From assembly GCA_036651575.1 (NCBI GenBank), contig JAVVXN010000002.1, positions 10,901 through 74,900 of the forward strand: a stretch of DNA of 64,000 nt. The letters are read 5' to 3'. Positions within the stretch are counted from its first letter, which is position 1. Each line of letters starts with the position of its first letter. Source of the DNA: JAVWGW01 sp036651575. Lineage in GTDB: Bacteria > Actinomycetota > Coriobacteriia > Coriobacteriales > Eggerthellaceae. The notes beneath the pieces are model-generated. The model did no database searches and was not told the origin of the DNA. It saw only the letters and a program-made list of their open reading frames with translations. Positions 62,240 through 64,000 of the stretch are shown one piece after another. Made by a program: the position numbers and the translations under genes.

Positions 62240-64000
62240 ATGGAAAAACATATGACAGTGTGCCCGTATTGCGGCGCTGGCTGTAAATTAAATCTCTTGG
62301 TCGATTCCGGCATGATTGTCGGTGCTGAGCCGCTTGATGGTATTACGAACGAAGGGGAGCTTTGTCTTAAAGGCCTGTGCGGCTACGACTTCGTAAACGA
62401 TACGAAAATTCTAACACCGCGCATTCTTCATCCTATGATTCGTCGGAAAAAAGGCGAACCGCTTAAGCGGGTTACCTGGGATGAAGCACTTGACTTTACG
62501 GCTCAGCGTCTTCTCGAGATAAAAAAGGAATCTGGTCCTGATGCCATTATGCTGACGGGGTCATCACGTGGTCCAGGAAACGAAGCGAATTTCGTCATGC
62601 AGAAGTTTACCCGTGCTTGTGTTGGTACGAACAATATCGACAACTGCGCAAGAACATGTCATGGCCCTTCCGTTATAGGGCTCATTGATACGCTGGGAAG
62701 TGGCGCTATGAGCGTCAGTATTCCCGAGCTTGAGCATACCGATTGCGTGCTGTTGTTTGGGTATAACCCTGCCGCAAGTCATCCAATTGTGGCGCGCCGC
62801 ATCGTTAAAGCCAAGGAAAAAGGTGCCAAGATTATCGTGTGTGATCCACGTGTTATCGAAACGGCTCGCATCGCTGACCTGTATCTTCCCATCAAGAATG
62901 GTTCTAATCTTGCCGTGCTGAATGCACTCGCAAACGTCATTATTAACGACGGTTTACAGAATTCACGCTTTATTGCGGAGCATACCACTGGGTATGACGA
63001 GTGGTGGAATGTTGTGAAAAACTACACCCCCGAATCCGTTGAAGAGATTACGGGTATTGATGCTCATCTCGTTCGCCAGGCTGCTCATATGTACGCAAAC
63101 GCAGATTCTGCCATTATCGGTTGGGGCATGGGTGTCACCCAGCAATGCCAGGGTGTTCTTGCCGTGCATGCAATAGCTGCGCTTGCCTGCATTACTGGAC
63201 AGATCGGCCGACCTAACTGCGGCGTTGCTCCTGTTCGTGGGCAAAATAATGTTCAGGGTAGTTGTGACATGGGTATGTGGCCCAGTTTGTATCCGGGTTA
63301 TCAGAAGATAAGCGATCCAGCCGTTCGTGAGAAATTTGCTCAGGCTTGGAACGTTCCGGTTGAAGAGCTCTCAGATAAAGAGGGGTATAAGCTCACCGAT
63401 TTGCCTCATGGGGTAAAAGACGGAACGATTCGTGCGTTTTATAACTTCGGAGAAGATCCTTTACAGACCGAGCCCGATTCTGCCGATATGAAAGAAACGC
63501 TGGAGAATATCGATTTTCTTATCAGCCAAGATATTTTTATGACACAAACGACTGCGTTGGCTGATGTTGTTTTCCCGGGTACTTCGTGGGGAGAGCACGA
63601 AGGTGTCTTTAGCGCTTCTGACCGCACCTTCCAGCGTTTCACTGCGGCGGTTCCTCCTAAGGGTGATTGCAAGCACGATTGGGAAATATTTCAAGAGCTC
63701 TCAACGCGCATGGGCTATCCCATGAAGTATGACAATACTCAAGAAATTTGGGATGAAGTACGTGAGCTTTGTCCTCAGTTCTACGGGGCAACCTACGAGA
63801 AGATGGAGGGAGTCGGGCATGCTCAGTGGCCTATTCCTACCATTGAATGCACGGGCACTCCCGATTTGTATCTTGACGGTAAGTTCAACACCGCTGATTA
63901 CAAGGCGCATCTCATGGCTGCAGACTGGAAGGCACCAACGGAAATACCTGACGAAAAGTACCCCCTTATTTTATGCACCGTGCGTGAGGTTGGGCACTAC
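62240..64000 (+). CDS. fdhF: Formate dehydrogenase alpha subunit, Cys form (FdhF-like), 5' part
   Basis: The frame stays open to the end of the window, giving 587 residues of a protein usually about 715 long. The N-terminal cluster motif is CPYCGAGCKL. The metal ligand is Cys140 (codon TGT) in DNCARTCHGPSV, exactly where E. coli FdhH has selenocysteine 140. The neighbouring catalytic His141 and the pterin-binding motifs are kept. It oxidises formate to CO2, or the reverse, in the cytoplasm; there is no Tat signal. It starts 9 bases after the iron-sulfur gene with TTAGGGG upstream. The Cys form is expected to be slower than the Sec form. Confidence 0.93.
   Translation, partial: MEKHMTVCPYCGAGCKLNLLVDSGMIVGAEPLDGITNEGELCLKGLCGYDFVNDTKILTPRILHPMIRRKKGEPLKRVTWDEALDFTAQRLLEIKKESGPDAIMLTGSSRGPGNEANFVMQKFTRACVGTNNIDNCARTCHGPSVIGLIDTLGSGAMSVSIPELEHTDCVLLFGYNPAASHPIVARRIVKAKEKGAKIIVCDPRVIETARIADLYLPIKNGSNLAVLNALANVIINDGLQNSRFIAEHTTGYDEWWNVVKNYTPESVEEITGIDAHLVRQAAHMYANADSAIIGWGMGVTQQCQGVLAVHAIAALACITGQIGRPNCGVAPVRGQNNVQGSCDMGMWPSLYPGYQKISDPAVREKFAQAWNVPVEELSDKEGYKLTDLPHGVKDGTIRAFYNFGEDPLQTEPDSADMKETLENIDFLISQDIFMTQTTALADVVFPGTSWGEHEGVFSASDRTFQRFTAAVPPKGDCKHDWEIFQELSTRMGYPMKYDNTQEIWDEVRELCPQFYGATYEKMEGVGHAQWPIPTIECTGTPDLYLDGKFNTADYKAHLMAADWKAPTEIPDEKYPLILCTVREVGHY

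Noticed and set aside
62240..64000. Possible selenocysteine (TGA) codon in the formate dehydrogenase
   Set aside because: Read codon by codon, the frame has no TGA; the Sec position is TGT (Cys140).
1..64000. Prophage, insertion sequence or CRISPR array
   Set aside because: No integrase, transposase, terminal repeats or regularly spaced repeats were seen; the AT-rich segment after 57 kb has a toxin-antitoxin pair but no mobility gene.

Overview
The window looks like a chromosomal segment of an anaerobic actinobacterium of the class Coriobacteriia, most likely Eggerthellaceae. This is inferred from gene content: a Tat-exported flavin reductase with a lipobox, a molybdenum enzyme of the acetylene hydratase/dehydroxylase type, LuxR regulators fused to a transporter-like membrane domain, actinobacterial-style sigma factor and translation genes, and a moderate GC content. 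No phage, insertion sequence or CRISPR array was seen.

Layout. 1-4.6 kb: 3' end of the primary sigma factor, 23S rRNA methyltransferase RlmKL, a cytoplasmic GH30 glycosidase, tRNA-Asn. 4.9-8.9 kb: XRE-cupin regulator with an acyl-CoA synthetase, then a secreted flavin reductase. 9-16.3 kb: amino acid synthesis (ilvBN behind a T-box-like attenuated leader, serC, serA, leuA). 16.4-20 kb: zinc-ribbon membrane protein, metallo-beta-lactamase-fold hydrolase, aldehyde dehydrogenase. 20.2-25.5 kb: molybdopterin enzyme with two tiny partner proteins, TetR regulator, MFS transporter. 25.6-40.3 kb: a membrane LuxR regulator divergent from a long catabolic locus: MFS, alpha/beta hydrolase, caiA, caiB, caiC, a MaoC-type hydratase, a second MFS, and fixABCX. 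40.6-44.8 kb: membrane EAL protein plus a fused solute-binding lipoprotein. 45-48.5 kb: thiazole operon thiSFGH-tenI. 48.6-57 kb: rimP-nusA-ylxR-infB-rbfA-nrnA-truB-ribF. 57-64 kb: an AT-rich stretch with a RelB/PIN toxin-antitoxin pair, an amide channel, formamidase, a trigger-factor-like protein, an iron-sulfur protein and a Cys-type formate dehydrogenase that runs off the end.

How they work together. The cai-fix locus is a complete route for activating carnitine or a similar betaine to its CoA thioester, transferring CoA between substrate and product, and reducing the enoyl-CoA with electrons delivered by FixABCX. It lacks the standard CaiD crotonase and CaiT antiporter and carries a MaoC-fold hydratase and MFS carriers instead. 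The last segment links amide uptake, hydrolysis to ammonia plus formate, and formate oxidation. The two most interesting systems are therefore the rewired carnitine-type respiratory locus and the amide-to-formate cassette. Also notable are the molybdenum enzyme with its two small partners, and the fused binding-protein/nucleotidase-domain lipoprotein next to an EAL protein.
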